From Bdellovibrio sp. GT3 (GTDB lineage Bacteria > Bdellovibrionota > Bdellovibrionia > Bdellovibrionales > Bdellovibrionaceae): a stretch of DNA of 64,000 nt. Of the stretch, positions 38,510-47,783 are shown piece by piece. Position numbers and translations under genes: made by a program. The stretch is from the NCBI RefSeq assembly GCF_037996765.1, contig NZ_JBBNAD010000005.1:714001-778000 (forward strand). The letters run 5' to 3'. The notes beneath the pieces are model-generated. The model saw only the letters and a list, made by a program, of their open reading frames with translations. It was not told the DNA's origin and searched no databases. Every line of letters starts with the position of its first letter. Position 1 is the first letter of the stretch.

Positions 38510-39753
38510 TGACTATTTCCATCAAAAGACTCACAGGATCTGTGGGTCTTTTTTTTATTCTGCTGCTTTCCGGATGCGCCACTTACCAGGGTAAGGTGGA
38601 CAAAGCCCGTACATATCTGGTTTCCGGGGATTCCGACAAAGCACTAAAAGAACTTGAGCCGCTGGCAAACACCGCTGATGGAGATCAGTTGGTTTACTTA
38701 CTGGATTATGGCGTTGCCTTGCAGGTTGCCGGTAATATTCCTGAAAGTAATACAACATTGCTGCGTGCCGATCGCTTGTCAGAACAAGTTGATTATCAAT
38801 CAGTTTCACGGGTGGCAGGGTCTTTGGCGCTAAGCCAGGAAATGGTTCAGTATAAAGGCGATACTTTTGAAAAGATCTTCATCAACGCGTATCTGGCGAT
38901 GAACTTTTTGGAAATCGGCAAGTTAGATGACGCCTTGGTGGAGGCTCGTCGAATCAATGAAAAATATCAAAAGTACCGCCAGGAAGAAAAACAGAAATTT
39001 GAGCTGAACCCATTCAGCAAATATCTGTCAGCTCTTATTTGGGAAGCGGATCGTTCCTATGATGATGCCTACATCGCGTACCAGGAAACTTACAAATTGG
39101 ATCCGACCATTCCGGATATTGGTGCTGATCTGATTCGTTCCGCAAAACTGGCGCGTCGTCCGGATGCTTACAAAGACTGGAAAAAAAAGTTTCCCGAAGT
39201 GAGCGAAAATCCCGACTGGTATAATAAGTCCATGGGGGAGTTGGTAATTATTTACCAACAGGGTTGGGGGCCGCGAAAATATGCAGCTCAAAATGAGTAT
39301 CGTCTTCCGGCGTTGTACCCCACGCCAAGTATCGCCAAGTCATCGCGCCTGACCATTGATGGCGAAGGATCTTATCAAAGCCACGTCATTTATGATGTGC
39401 AAGCTGCCGCGATTAAAACTTTGAATGATGATCACGGAATTTTGATTGCGAAAAGACTGGCCGGAATTGCAACCAAGGCGGTTCTTGCAGATCAAGTTCG
39501 TCAGCAGAATCAACTTTTGGGAGATCTGACTTTTCTGGCCATGAATCTGGCAGACCGCGCGGATCTTCGTCAGTGGTCAACTCTACCTCAGACAATTCAA
39601 ATTATCCGGGTTCCATTAAAAGCCGGCGAGTACAAATTCAATCTTGAAGGTTTGGACGTGGCGGGCGTTCCGATGGGTGAAGCCCTGTTCAATCAAAAAG
39701 TCGTGATCAAGCCAGGTCAGAAAAACTTCATCGTCTGGCGTTCCGTAAAATAG
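38509..39753 (+). CDS. TPR lipoprotein of COG3014 type
   Basis: 414 residues. Lipoprotein signal with LLSGC lipobox (Cys23), then tetratricopeptide-type helices (about 30-210, with DKALKELEPLANTADGDQLVYLLDYGVAL and IAYQETYKLDPTIPDIG) and a C-terminal beta domain. Genes of this COG often sit next to LpoB homologues in Gammaproteobacteria, as here, so both may act in cell-wall synthesis. The start overlaps the LpoB stop by one base. Confidence 0.85.
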   Translation: MTISIKRLTGSVGLFFILLLSGCATYQGKVDKARTYLVSGDSDKALKELEPLANTADGDQLVYLLDYGVALQVAGNIPESNTTLLRADRLSEQVDYQSVSRVAGSLALSQEMVQYKGDTFEKIFINAYLAMNFLEIGKLDDALVEARRINEKYQKYRQEEKQKFELNPFSKYLSALIWEADRSYDDAYIAYQETYKLDPTIPDIGADLIRSAKLARRPDAYKDWKKKFPEVSENPDWYNKSMGELVIIYQQGWGPRKYAAQNEYRLPALYPTPSIAKSSRLTIDGEGSYQSHVIYDVQAAAIKTLNDDHGILIAKRLAGIATKAVLADQVRQQNQLLGDLTFLAMNLADRADLRQWSTLPQTIQIIRVPLKAGEYKFNLEGLDVAGVPMGEALFNQKVVIKPGQKNFIVWRSVK

Positions 39754-39767
39754 GACAGCGTCCTCGC

Positions 39768-39803
39768 AAAAAAAAGGCCCAGCCTAAGCTGAGCCCCTTT
39801 AAA
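39768..39803 (-). terminator. Rho-independent terminator of the PhaR-like gene
   Basis: Read on the minus strand: GGCTCAGC, loop TTAG, GCTGGGCC (one mismatch), then eight T. It may also work weakly for the rightward TPR gene. Confidence 0.75.
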
Positions 39804-39822
39804 CTATTCTGTCGAAACAGAA

Positions 39823-40368
39823 CTAGTTATTCAAACCAAGAGATGAACCCGGAAGATTCGGAGTTTCTTCGTCTTGTTGAAGACCTGGAAGAACAGTCGC
39901 TTTTTCAGCAGCTACTTTAGCAGTAGTGTCTGTGTTGTAGCGAGTTGCAGCAGTAGCAACGCGGTTTTCCAAGTTTTGTTTCATTTCCGCAGACGCATTT
40001 TCAACAACTGTGTTTACTTGTTGCTTAGTCATGTAGTCTTGAGGGAATGCACCAAGTTTAGCTAGGTAGCCAGAAATGCTGCCGTTGCCATTTTGGATGA
40101 TTTCACGAAGTGTGAAAAGAGGAGCGTATTGAGATGCTTTCTTTTCAGCTTCAAAGATGATCTGAGTCAAAGTTGCAGCAGTGATATCGTTTTTAGATTT
40201 ATTATCGATAACCATTACTTCTTCGTTTGTACGAATCATTTTAGCGATGTCGTCCAAAGTCACGTAGCAGCTTTGTTGTGTGTCATAAAGTTTACGATTC
40301 TGATAACGCTTGATGATCTTAACTTTAGAGTTTGGCTTAGATGTCATTGTTTCGTTTTGGTTGATCAA
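39823..40368 (-). CDS. PhaR-type polyhydroxyalkanoate regulator-like protein
   Basis: 181 residues. The N-terminal PHA/PHB-accumulation-regulator DNA-binding domain (IIKRYQNRKLYDTQQSCYVTLDDIAKMI, about 18-76) is well conserved, followed by the PHB_acc region (ITAATLTQIIFEAEKK) and a coiled, charged C-terminus. In PHA-forming bacteria PhaR represses phasin genes; no pha genes are nearby. Start is TTG 40368 with GGGAGG five bases upstream, better than the ATG seven codons later. Confidence 0.9.
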   Translation of the reverse strand: MINQNETMTSKPNSKVKIIKRYQNRKLYDTQQSCYVTLDDIAKMIRTNEEVMVIDNKSKNDITAATLTQIIFEAEKKASQYAPLFTLREIIQNGNGSISGYLAKLGAFPQDYMTKQQVNTVVENASAEMKQNLENRVATAATRYNTDTTAKVAAEKATVLPGLQQDEETPNLPGSSLGLNN

Positions 40369-40658
40369 AAGTGCCTCCCAATTTGAAATTTACCCAAAAT
40401 ATCCAATGAGATATGTGCTAAAGTATTCAGCACGTCCCCCTGTCGATGGGCGCAACCTATCCCCGGTGCCATGCCTTGTCAAGCGGTCCTCAGATCAAAA
40501 GAAAAGACTCTAGGCGTTAAAAAGGACCTAAATGAGAAAGGGCACAAGTTTAAACCCTTGTTTGTTTTTTGCACATATTTCTAAGACCTTTGTCTAAAGT
40601 TTTCTTTTAAAGCCTCCGAAACGTAATAAAGGTCGATCACGTTGCGGGTGGTAATTTA

Positions 40659-41156
40659 ATGAAACATGAGAAAAAACAAGAGTTTAAGTCATCAGGAGTT
40701 TTGACTTTACTGGGGCTGGTGGGCTTCTCGGCTACCATCATTGCCTCCCCCTGGAACCAGTCCGCACAAGACGCCGAGACCAAAGCCGCCCTGCAGAAAG
40801 CAGAGGTCGTGGGTTACCAAGTTGTACAAATTTACCGCGAGGCGACAAAGGTTTCTGCGCTGCCGAAAGTGCCTTCTGGAGGCCGTTTGCCGGCTTCCGT
40901 GGCCCCTGCAGCTGAGCCTTTAGACAGCCTTCGTGAGACCGGAACGATGGGAACTGACCCTTGGGGTCAGCCATATCACTACCGCGTGCTGCCAAATGCA
41001 GAGCGAAGTTCGAATATCCGTATCGTAGTTTGGTCATCAGGTCCGAACTCCAAAGTGGAAAGCAAAGCTCTGGAAGACGAAAACACGAAAGTCACCGGCC
41101 AACCCAGCTTCGGCGGTGATGATGTCGGAGTGGTCTTGAGCATGACTCAGAACTAG
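40659..41156 (+). CDS. GspG-like pseudopilin-type protein without a recognisable prepilin signal
   Basis: 165 residues. The C-terminal half (about 88-160, GTMGTDPWGQPYHYRVLPN, VVWSSGPNSKVES, GGDDVGVVLS) matches the calcium-binding C-terminal region of type II secretion GspG pseudopilins (DPWGxPY and SxGxD, then DD). The N-terminus has a membrane helix (about 13-30, VLTLLGLVGFSATIIAS) but no G-F-T-L-x-E cleavage motif, so it is probably a fixed membrane anchor. Neighbouring genes are not secretion genes. ATG 40659 lies behind a weak GGTGG-type site. Confidence 0.7.
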   Translation: MKHEKKQEFKSSGVLTLLGLVGFSATIIASPWNQSAQDAETKAALQKAEVVGYQVVQIYREATKVSALPKVPSGGRLPASVAPAAEPLDSLRETGTMGTDPWGQPYHYRVLPNAERSSNIRIVVWSSGPNSKVESKALEDENTKVTGQPSFGGDDVGVVLSMTQN

Positions 41157-41249
41157 ACTTTCCCTCCCTGTCCATGGGTCGCGTTATTGACCCCGTACAT
41201 CAAGGTTTTTCCACATCGCACCGAACAGCCTAGTGACCAAGGAGATCCC

Positions 41250-43127
41250 ATGCTTCTGATTACTAGGACCGGAACAATCGCAACGCTTCTACTTTCTCTG
41301 ACTGCGTGTGCGACTTTCACGTCACAAGATTCTGATAAAGCACCTTATTATGAGGCTTCCTTTAACGATCGCAACAGAGCACCGGCATCATTAACTCCAC
41401 CTCCGATTAGCACAAAAGATGGACAAGCGACTCTTGATCCACTCTACATGCGCACTCAAGCAGACTATTATTTTGCAATGGGTGAGGCGTATGCTTTGGA
41501 AGGCAATGCCAACAAAGCAATTGAGTCATTCAAGATGACCTTGGTTTACGATCAGAACTCTCCAACTGTGAACATGCGTTTGGCTGCAGAGTTTTTGAAA
41601 CTGGGCATGATCTCTGAGTCTTTGGCTCAGGCAGAAGAGGCCACAAAGAAAGATCCAAAAAATATCGACGCACACTTGTTGCTGGGAGGATTGTATTCTT
41701 CCATGAAGCTGTATCCGAAAGCGATGGATCAGTATCAGCAGGTTATGAAGCTTTCGCCGACGAACACGGAAGCGCCTCTGTACATTGGTGCTTTGTATTC
41801 CGAGCAAAAGCAATCCGACAAGGCCGTGAAGTACTTTGAATCTTTGTTGAAGAATCCAGAGTACGTGACGCCATATCTGGCTCACTACTACATCGGCCGC
41901 GTGCGCATGGAACAGCCGGAAGAGAAATATCAAAAAGCGGCGGAGCAATCCTTCAAGACAGCGTTGAAAATAAAATCTGATTTTGCAGACTGTGTTCTGA
42001 CTTTGGGTATGTTGTATTCAAAACAAAAACAGGATGAAAAAGCCCTGACTTTGTACCGCACTTACCAGAAGGAAAACACTCCAAGTCCGAAAATAGCGGA
42101 CGTGTTGGCGCAAACATACATCGAGCAGGGTCGCTACGATCTGGCTTATGATCAATTGGAAGTGTTGGAGCAAAACTCTGACGAGCCATTGAATATCAAA
42201 ATGAAAATGGCGCTGATCCTGATCGAGCAAAAACGCTATGACGTGGCGGTGAGCAAGCTTGAGGATATTCTTAAAGAAGCTCCTGAATCAGACAAAATCC
42301 GTTTCTATCTTGCCGCAGTTTATGAAGAAACCCGTCAGGCGGAAAAAGCGGTTCGCGAGTTTAAAAAAATTCCAACAACTAGCCAGTACTATGGTGAATC
42401 TGTGGTGCATGCGGCTTACCTTCTTAAGGGGTTGGGTCGTTTGAACGAGGCGATTGAGTTGGCGGCGAGCGGTTTGAAAGAACGCGCGGATCAACCACAA
42501 GTGTATGCAATGTATGCTTCTTTGTTGGATGAAAAGAACGATGTAAAGACTGCTGCAAAAGTATTGGAGCAAGGTCTTGCGAAGTTCCCAGAGAACGCAC
42601 AGCTAAGATTCTACTTTGGAACGATCAATGATCGCTTGGGTAACAAGGACATTGTTGTCTCTGAAATGCAAAAGGTTCTGGAGTTGGATCCAAACCATGT
42701 ACAAGGTATGAACTACCTGGCTTTCACATGGGCGGAAATGAACAAGAATTTGGATGAGGCGGAAAAACTGGCTCGTCGTGCAATCGAACTTGAACCTAAA
42801 GATGGCTATGTGCTGGATACTTTGGGTTGGATCCTGTACAAGCAGGATAAAGTCACTGAATCAATCAAGTTCCTTGAAGCAGCACACAAATATCAAGGCA
42901 CAGTCAGCATTATTGCTGAGCACTTGGGTGATGCATACTACAGACAATCCATGGTTGATAAAGCGAAGAAAATGTATCGCAAAGCTGCGGACCTGGAAAC
43001 CGACAAGCAAAAGGTTCAGGAAATTCGCGCTAAGATCACTGCTATTGAAAGACAAGAAATGGGTTCTCCAAGATTGCCAGCTTCCACTAACACAACACCT
43101 GTGGCAGCGGATAGCTCGGCAAAATAA
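41250..43127 (+). CDS. Large TPR repeat lipoprotein
   Basis: 625 residues from ATG 41250, chosen for its AAGGAG site 5 bases upstream and because it begins a lipoprotein signal with lipobox LTAC (Cys20); a TTG at 41187 also opens the frame. From about residue 70 to 590 at least a dozen tetratricopeptide repeats are visible (AKAIESFKMTLVYDQNSPTV, AKAMDQYQQVMKLSPTNTEA, DEAEKLARRAIELEPKDGYV). The LDTLGWILYK repeat is typical of outer-membrane TPR proteins. It probably works as a scaffold in the envelope; no specific partner is evident. Confidence 0.88.
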   Translation: MLLITRTGTIATLLLSLTACATFTSQDSDKAPYYEASFNDRNRAPASLTPPPISTKDGQATLDPLYMRTQADYYFAMGEAYALEGNANKAIESFKMTLVYDQNSPTVNMRLAAEFLKLGMISESLAQAEEATKKDPKNIDAHLLLGGLYSSMKLYPKAMDQYQQVMKLSPTNTEAPLYIGALYSEQKQSDKAVKYFESLLKNPEYVTPYLAHYYIGRVRMEQPEEKYQKAAEQSFKTALKIKSDFADCVLTLGMLYSKQKQDEKALTLYRTYQKENTPSPKIADVLAQTYIEQGRYDLAYDQLEVLEQNSDEPLNIKMKMALILIEQKRYDVAVSKLEDILKEAPESDKIRFYLAAVYEETRQAEKAVREFKKIPTTSQYYGESVVHAAYLLKGLGRLNEAIELAASGLKERADQPQVYAMYASLLDEKNDVKTAAKVLEQGLAKFPENAQLRFYFGTINDRLGNKDIVVSEMQKVLELDPNHVQGMNYLAFTWAEMNKNLDEAEKLARRAIELEPKDGYVLDTLGWILYKQDKVTESIKFLEAAHKYQGTVSIIAEHLGDAYYRQSMVDKAKKMYRKAADLETDKQKVQEIRAKITAIERQEMGSPRLPASTNTTPVAADSSAK

Positions 43128-43153
43128 TTCCTTGGTCGGAAATTTGGAGAATC

Positions 43154-43187
43154 TTAAAGCCCGCTTCGGTGGGCTTTTTTTATTTTT
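43154..43187 (+). terminator. Rho-independent terminator
   Basis: The stem AAAGCCC/GGGCTTT with loop GCTTCGGT and seven T ends the TPR lipoprotein gene. The opposite gene begins its stop codon within it. Confidence 0.9.
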
Positions 43188-43800
43188 TATCGAAGGCGTT
43201 TTTTTTCTTCATCTGCATGTACAGGTAAAAACACGTAAAGAACATTAAGGGTAATGCCAGGATCAGTCCGTAGCCGCGCAAATATGTCGCGATGACCAAA
43301 GCGGCTGCGATAACCAGAGTGGCAGCAACATATGGCCCGAGATTTCTAACCGAACTCAAGGCGGCACGATCCAACGACTTGGCAATTCCCTGATGAGTTT
43401 CAAGTTGCAGATTCAAACCGTGAGTCAGGATGAAATAGAAGAACACACCCAAAGCCATCAAGCCAAAGCCCGCAGGCAATGATTGCGCGATAGGTTGCGG
43501 ACTGTGAATGATGCCAAATGCAGAGCCCATTAGAATTCCGGTAGGCATCAGAATCACAGCTGTTACCAGCCATGAAACCCATTCTTTTTGCAAATGAGTA
43601 AAATCACGCTCCCAGCGGCCTTTTTGCAAGCGCAGATTTGCCAGCTCTTGAAAAATCAAAAGTCCCACAGAGATTAAAAGTGCGCCTATGACTGGAACAA
43701 TCTGAGAGAAAAAGGTAAATAGTGTAGCAAGGACTCCTAATATTAGGCTGTCCTTCCAATTTGTGCGGAACATGATCAAAGCTTGTTTAACTGATTGCAT
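43180..43800 (-). CDS. Multi-pass membrane protein of unknown function
   Basis: 206 residues. Hydrophobic helices lie at about 18-48 (LILGVLATLFTFFSQIVPVIGALLISVGLLIF in total), 75-97, 107-125 and 155-192 (two helices). The N- and C-termini are positive and likely cytosolic. The RMTNWKDSLILG-type start resembles DUF4013-like or YIP1-type proteins but no family is assigned. It is convergent with the TPR gene and divergent from the lipoprotein gene 17 bases away. Confidence 0.78.
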   Translation of the reverse strand: MQSVKQALIMFRTNWKDSLILGVLATLFTFFSQIVPVIGALLISVGLLIFQELANLRLQKGRWERDFTHLQKEWVSWLVTAVILMPTGILMGSAFGIIHSPQPIAQSLPAGFGLMALGVFFYFILTHGLNLQLETHQGIAKSLDRAALSSVRNLGPYVAATLVIAAALVIATYLRGYGLILALPLMFFTCFYLYMQMKKKNAFDKK

Positions 43801-43817
43801 TTCCCTATGCTAAGGGA

Positions 43818-44465
43818 ATGAAAATTCTTTGGCGACAATTAATATCATTGATGCAGGGTCTTTCAATTCTAATTGCGGCATTACTATTAAATGCCTGTGC
43901 AACGAAACCAGTTGTTGAAGGACCGTTGGTGAAGGCCGAGTGGCAAACCAAAGCAATGATTCGTGATATGAAGGCCAACAAGAGTCAGTCCGTGTCTATT
44001 GATATGCTTGCGATCAAGAACCAAAGGGTTCGTCTGGATGTCACGGCGATAATGGGATTCCAGGTGGCATCATTGGTTATGTCTCCCAAAGAAATTGCTT
44101 ATGCCATCTATCCCAGAAAAGAATTCTATTATGGAAAGAACTCTGAAAAGTCCATAGAGCGTATAATCGGGTTGAGTTTGCACCCAATGAATTTGGCCAA
44201 TATCGCATTCGATGAACCTGTGCGCGGCCCAGGTTGGACTTGTGAACAAGATATCTCCAAATTGATTAAGAGTTGTGAGAATCAACAGCGCTCTATTCGA
44301 GTTGACTGGAAAGATAGAACAGAAGGACAGAAGAAAGTTGTAATTACGGCTCCGCAATTTGAAATGCAGTGGCTGTTTAAAGCTCCCCAGACCGAGGTCC
44401 AGTTCAAACCAGAGACATTCACTCTGAAACAACCTGATGGTTTCAAGGCAATACAAATAAATTAA
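43818..44465 (+). CDS. Lipoprotein, LolB/DUF4292-like fold tentatively
   Basis: 215 residues with a lipoprotein signal and lipobox LNAC (Cys27). The rest is beta-rich with pattern [34 protein letters not shown], which resembles the half-barrel of LolA/LolB and DUF4292 lipoproteins, plus CEQD and KSCEN cysteines. I place it as a probable envelope lipoprotein with a hydrophobic-binding fold at low confidence. It starts 17 bases from the divergent membrane-protein gene. Confidence 0.7.
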   Translation: MKILWRQLISLMQGLSILIAALLLNACATKPVVEGPLVKAEWQTKAMIRDMKANKSQSVSIDMLAIKNQRVRLDVTAIMGFQVASLVMSPKEIAYAIYPRKEFYYGKNSEKSIERIIGLSLHPMNLANIAFDEPVRGPGWTCEQDISKLIKSCENQQRSIRVDWKDRTEGQKKVVITAPQFEMQWLFKAPQTEVQFKPETFTLKQPDGFKAIQIN

Positions 44466-44541
44466 AAAACTCGTTAACCGTCTAGTATTGAGGCATAATC
44501 TAAGGAAGGTAGGTGTGTCACAAGTCACCGGGGAGAGTATT

Positions 44542-46617
44542 ATGTCCTCTAAGATTGACCTTCACTCGCTGATCAGCAACTGGCAGAACTCCAGCGTCAA
44601 TGCTAAAGAACATTGGAGCGGTACTTTCTCTGAGTACTTGGATCTCGTCAAAGCTAATCCAAAAATAACCAGAAATGCTTATCAACGCATGTTCGACATG
44701 ATTATTGAAGAAGGTACGGAAACGTACCTTGATTTCAAAAAAGAAGTCGTGCGCTATAAGTTTTTCAGCGACCAATTCAACAACGGCAAAGACGCGGTCT
44801 TCGGACTTGATGTGCAGTTGATGAAATTGGTGAATGTACTGAAATCCGCCTCATTGGGTTACGGTACTGAGAAACGTGTGATCCTGCTTCACGGACCGGT
44901 GGGAAGTGCCAAGTCCACAATCTGCCGTATGTTGAAGAAAGGTTTGGAGAGATATTCTCACCAGCCGCAAGGTGCGCTTTACACTTTCGAATGGATTGAT
45001 GAAAAGAATGAACTCAAAGGTTTGTTGGGCAAAGACGTAAAAGTTTTCCCTTCGCCAATGAATGAAGAGCCATTGCTTTTGATTCCGGAAGAAATGCGCA
45101 ATTCCCTTTATGAGCAAATCAACAAGGGACAGGAAGGCTCCTTCCGTGTGCATGTGGATGGTGAGCTTTCGCCTCCTTCGCGCTTTATCTTTAAACATTT
45201 AATGGAGCATTACGACGGCGATCTGATGAGCGTGCTAAAACACGTGCGTGTAAGACGTCTGTTTGTTTCCGAAGCTGATCGCATAGGTATCGGTACTTTC
45301 CAACCTAAAGACGAAAAGAATCAGGACTCCACAGAGCTTACAGGTGATATCAATTACCGTAAGATTGCAGAATACGGTTCTGACTCAGATCCTCGTGCAT
45401 TTAACTTTGACGGGGAGTTCAACGTTGCCAATCGCGGTATGATTGAATTCGTCGAGGTTCTAAAGCTTGATGTGGCCTTCCTGTATGACCTTTTGGGAGC
45501 ATCACAGGAACACAGAGTTAAGCCTAAGAAGTTTGCGCAAACTCATATCGACGAAGTGATTATTGGTCACACCAATGAGCCCGAGTACCGTCGTTTGCAA
45601 GACAATGAATTCATGGAAGCCCTTCGTGACCGTACGGTTAAGATCGACATTCCGTATATCACTCGCTGGAAGGATGAGATCAACATCTATAAACGTGATT
45701 TCAACTCCCAGAAAGTACGCGGCATTTCCATTGCCCCTCACACGGTAGAGATGGCAGCGATGTGGGCGATCCTGACTCGCCTGGAAAAACCGAAGAAAGC
45801 AAATCTGACTCGTTTGCAAAAATTGAAACTATATAATGGTAAAACGCTACCGAACTACACTGAAGACAACGTGCGCGAGCTTCGTAAGGAAACTCAACGC
45901 GAAGGTCTGGAAGGTATTTCGGCCCGTTATATCCAGGATAAACTTTCCAATGCGCTGGTGAATGCTCAGCAATCCAATAAAGGTTCTGTGAATCCGTTCA
46001 TGGTCTTTAAGGAATTGGAATCAGGTCTTAAGAGTCACTCGCTTCTTTCAAACGAAGAACTGAAAGCAGAATACAAAGAGCTTTTGGGTGTCGTGATGCA
46101 GGAATACGAAGAGATCATCAAGGCCGAAGTGCAACGTGCGATTAGCGCTGATGAAAGCGCGATGGCAAGATTGTGCTCGAACTATATTGATAACGTAAAA
46201 GCCTATACTCAGAAGGAACGCGTTCGTAACCAGTTCACTGGAAATGACGAGGAGCCGGATGAGCGTTTGATGAGATCGATCGAAGATAAGATCGAGATCC
46301 CAGAGTCCCGTAAAGATGATTTCCGTCGTGAGATCATGAATTACATTGGTGCCCTGGCTCTTGAAGGGAAGAAATTCAACTTCAAGATGAACGAACGCCT
46401 GCACAAGGCAATTGAGTTGAAGCTTTTTGAGGACCAAAAAGACTCGATCAAGCTTACAACCCTTGTCAGCAATGCGGTTGATAAAGATACCCAGGAAAAG
46501 ATTGATATCGTTAAAACGCGTCTTATTAAAGACTTCGGTTACGATGAGATCTCTGCGACGGATGTTCTGCATTACGTGGCAAGTATCTTCGCCCGAGGCG
46601 ATGTGAAAAGTAGATAA
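44542..46617 (+). CDS. prkA: PrkA-type serine protein kinase (YeaG)
   Basis: 691 residues from ATG 44542, with GGGGAGAG upstream; the frame extends to 44488. A PrkA AAA-type domain with Walker [10 protein letters not shown] at 118-126 and a C-terminal PrkA kinase domain ([16 protein letters not shown] region onwards) are present. PrkA/YeaG acts in stress and starvation responses and is usually joined by YeaH and SpoVR, as here. The kinase's targets are not known. Confidence 0.95.
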   Translation: MSSKIDLHSLISNWQNSSVNAKEHWSGTFSEYLDLVKANPKITRNAYQRMFDMIIEEGTETYLDFKKEVVRYKFFSDQFNNGKDAVFGLDVQLMKLVNVLKSASLGYGTEKRVILLHGPVGSAKSTICRMLKKGLERYSHQPQGALYTFEWIDEKNELKGLLGKDVKVFPSPMNEEPLLLIPEEMRNSLYEQINKGQEGSFRVHVDGELSPPSRFIFKHLMEHYDGDLMSVLKHVRVRRLFVSEADRIGIGTFQPKDEKNQDSTELTGDINYRKIAEYGSDSDPRAFNFDGEFNVANRGMIEFVEVLKLDVAFLYDLLGASQEHRVKPKKFAQTHIDEVIIGHTNEPEYRRLQDNEFMEALRDRTVKIDIPYITRWKDEINIYKRDFNSQKVRGISIAPHTVEMAAMWAILTRLEKPKKANLTRLQKLKLYNGKTLPNYTEDNVRELRKETQREGLEGISARYIQDKLSNALVNAQQSNKGSVNPFMVFKELESGLKSHSLLSNEELKAEYKELLGVVMQEYEEIIKAEVQRAISADESAMARLCSNYIDNVKAYTQKERVRNQFTGNDEEPDERLMRSIEDKIEIPESRKDDFRREIMNYIGALALEGKKFNFKMNERLHKAIELKLFEDQKDSIKLTTLVSNAVDKDTQEKIDIVKTRLIKDFGYDEISATDVLHYVASIFARGDVKSR

Positions 46618-46619
46618 CA

Positions 46620-47717
46620 ATGGCAATACGGGAAGATCAAAACCGATTTAGAGATATCGTAAAGGGGAAGGTCAAAGAAGACCTTCGCAAGTACGTATCG
46701 CAAGGTGAGATGATTGGGAAGAGGGAGGATGAGTACGTCAAAATCCCACTTCCACGCATTGATATTCCCAATTTCCGTTACGGTCCCAAGCAGTCTGGTG
46801 GTGTCGGCCAAGGTGAAGGCCAGCCGGGCCAGGATGTTGGTGATCCAGGCGAAGGCGGGCAAGGTCAAGCGGGCGAGGCTCCTGGCGAACACATGGTGGA
46901 AGTTGAGCTTTCAATGGAAGAGCTTGCGGAAATCCTGGGCGAAAAGCTGCAGTTGCCACGCATCGAGCCCAAAGGTCACAAGAATATTGATTCTTTAAAA
47001 ACGAAGTTTACCGGCATCGCTCCGGTGGGACCTGAGGGACTTCGTCATTTTAAATCTTCATATAAAAGCGCATTGAAACGTCAGATCGGTTCAGGAACCT
47101 ACAACGCGGAAGAGCCGCTGGTGCTGCCGATCCGTCGGGATATGAAGTACAAGTCCTTTAAAAAAGTGAATCAGCCACAAACCCAGGCGGTCATCATTTA
47201 TATGATGGACGTATCGGGCTCGATGGGTGAGGAGCAAAAGGAAATCGTTCGACTGGAAAGCTTCTGGATCAACACGTGGCTTAAGAAACATTATAAGGGT
47301 CTTGAGACTCGTTTCATTATCCATGATGCTGCCGCGAAAGAGGTCGACGAGGATACTTTCTATAGAACAAGCGAATCGGGCGGTACTTTGATCAGCTCTG
47401 CCTACAAGCTTTGTCAGGAGATCATCCAAGCGGATTATCCAACGAATGAATGGAATATTTATCCCTTCCACTTCAGTGACGGAGATAACTGGAGCGGCGA
47501 GGACACGCGTCTTTGTGTGAAGATGCTGCAGGAGTTCTTCCTGCCTAACTGTAACGTCTTTGGTTATGGCCAAGTCGAAAGTAAATACGGCAGTGGTCAG
47601 TTTTTAAAAGACTTACAAAAGGAATTCGGCGAGGACGAACGAATCACTCTCAGTCAAATCGAAAGCAGAGACAAGATTCTGGATTCTATCAAAGACTTCC
47701 TTGGCAAAGGTCGCTGA
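46620..47717 (+). CDS. YeaH/YhbH (DUF444) protein
   Basis: 365 residues. The N-terminal part is charged, with a Gly/Gln/Glu-rich section (about 65-88) and the DUF444 core with a von Willebrand A metal site in [14 protein letters not shown] (Asp-x-Ser-x-Ser). It starts two bases after the prkA stop and belongs to the prkA-yeaH-spoVR set, which acts together in starvation and stress. Typical length for the family is about 380-430. Confidence 0.95.
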   Translation: MAIREDQNRFRDIVKGKVKEDLRKYVSQGEMIGKREDEYVKIPLPRIDIPNFRYGPKQSGGVGQGEGQPGQDVGDPGEGGQGQAGEAPGEHMVEVELSMEELAEILGEKLQLPRIEPKGHKNIDSLKTKFTGIAPVGPEGLRHFKSSYKSALKRQIGSGTYNAEEPLVLPIRRDMKYKSFKKVNQPQTQAVIIYMMDVSGSMGEEQKEIVRLESFWINTWLKKHYKGLETRFIIHDAAAKEVDEDTFYRTSESGGTLISSAYKLCQEIIQADYPTNEWNIYPFHFSDGDNWSGEDTRLCVKMLQEFFLPNCNVFGYGQVESKYGSGQFLKDLQKEFGEDERITLSQIESRDKILDSIKDFLGKGR

Positions 47718-47783
47718 TTAACCGCGACGTCCACTTCAATAGTCCTATTAGGAAGGGCAACCACCCTTTGGAGATGAGGAATC

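Noticed and set aside
40540-40576. AAGGG/CCCTT and ACAAG/CTTGT stems with a T-rich tail, possible small-RNA terminator
   Set aside because: The stems are only 5 bp with long loops and there is no promoter or gene that would need it. Not supported.
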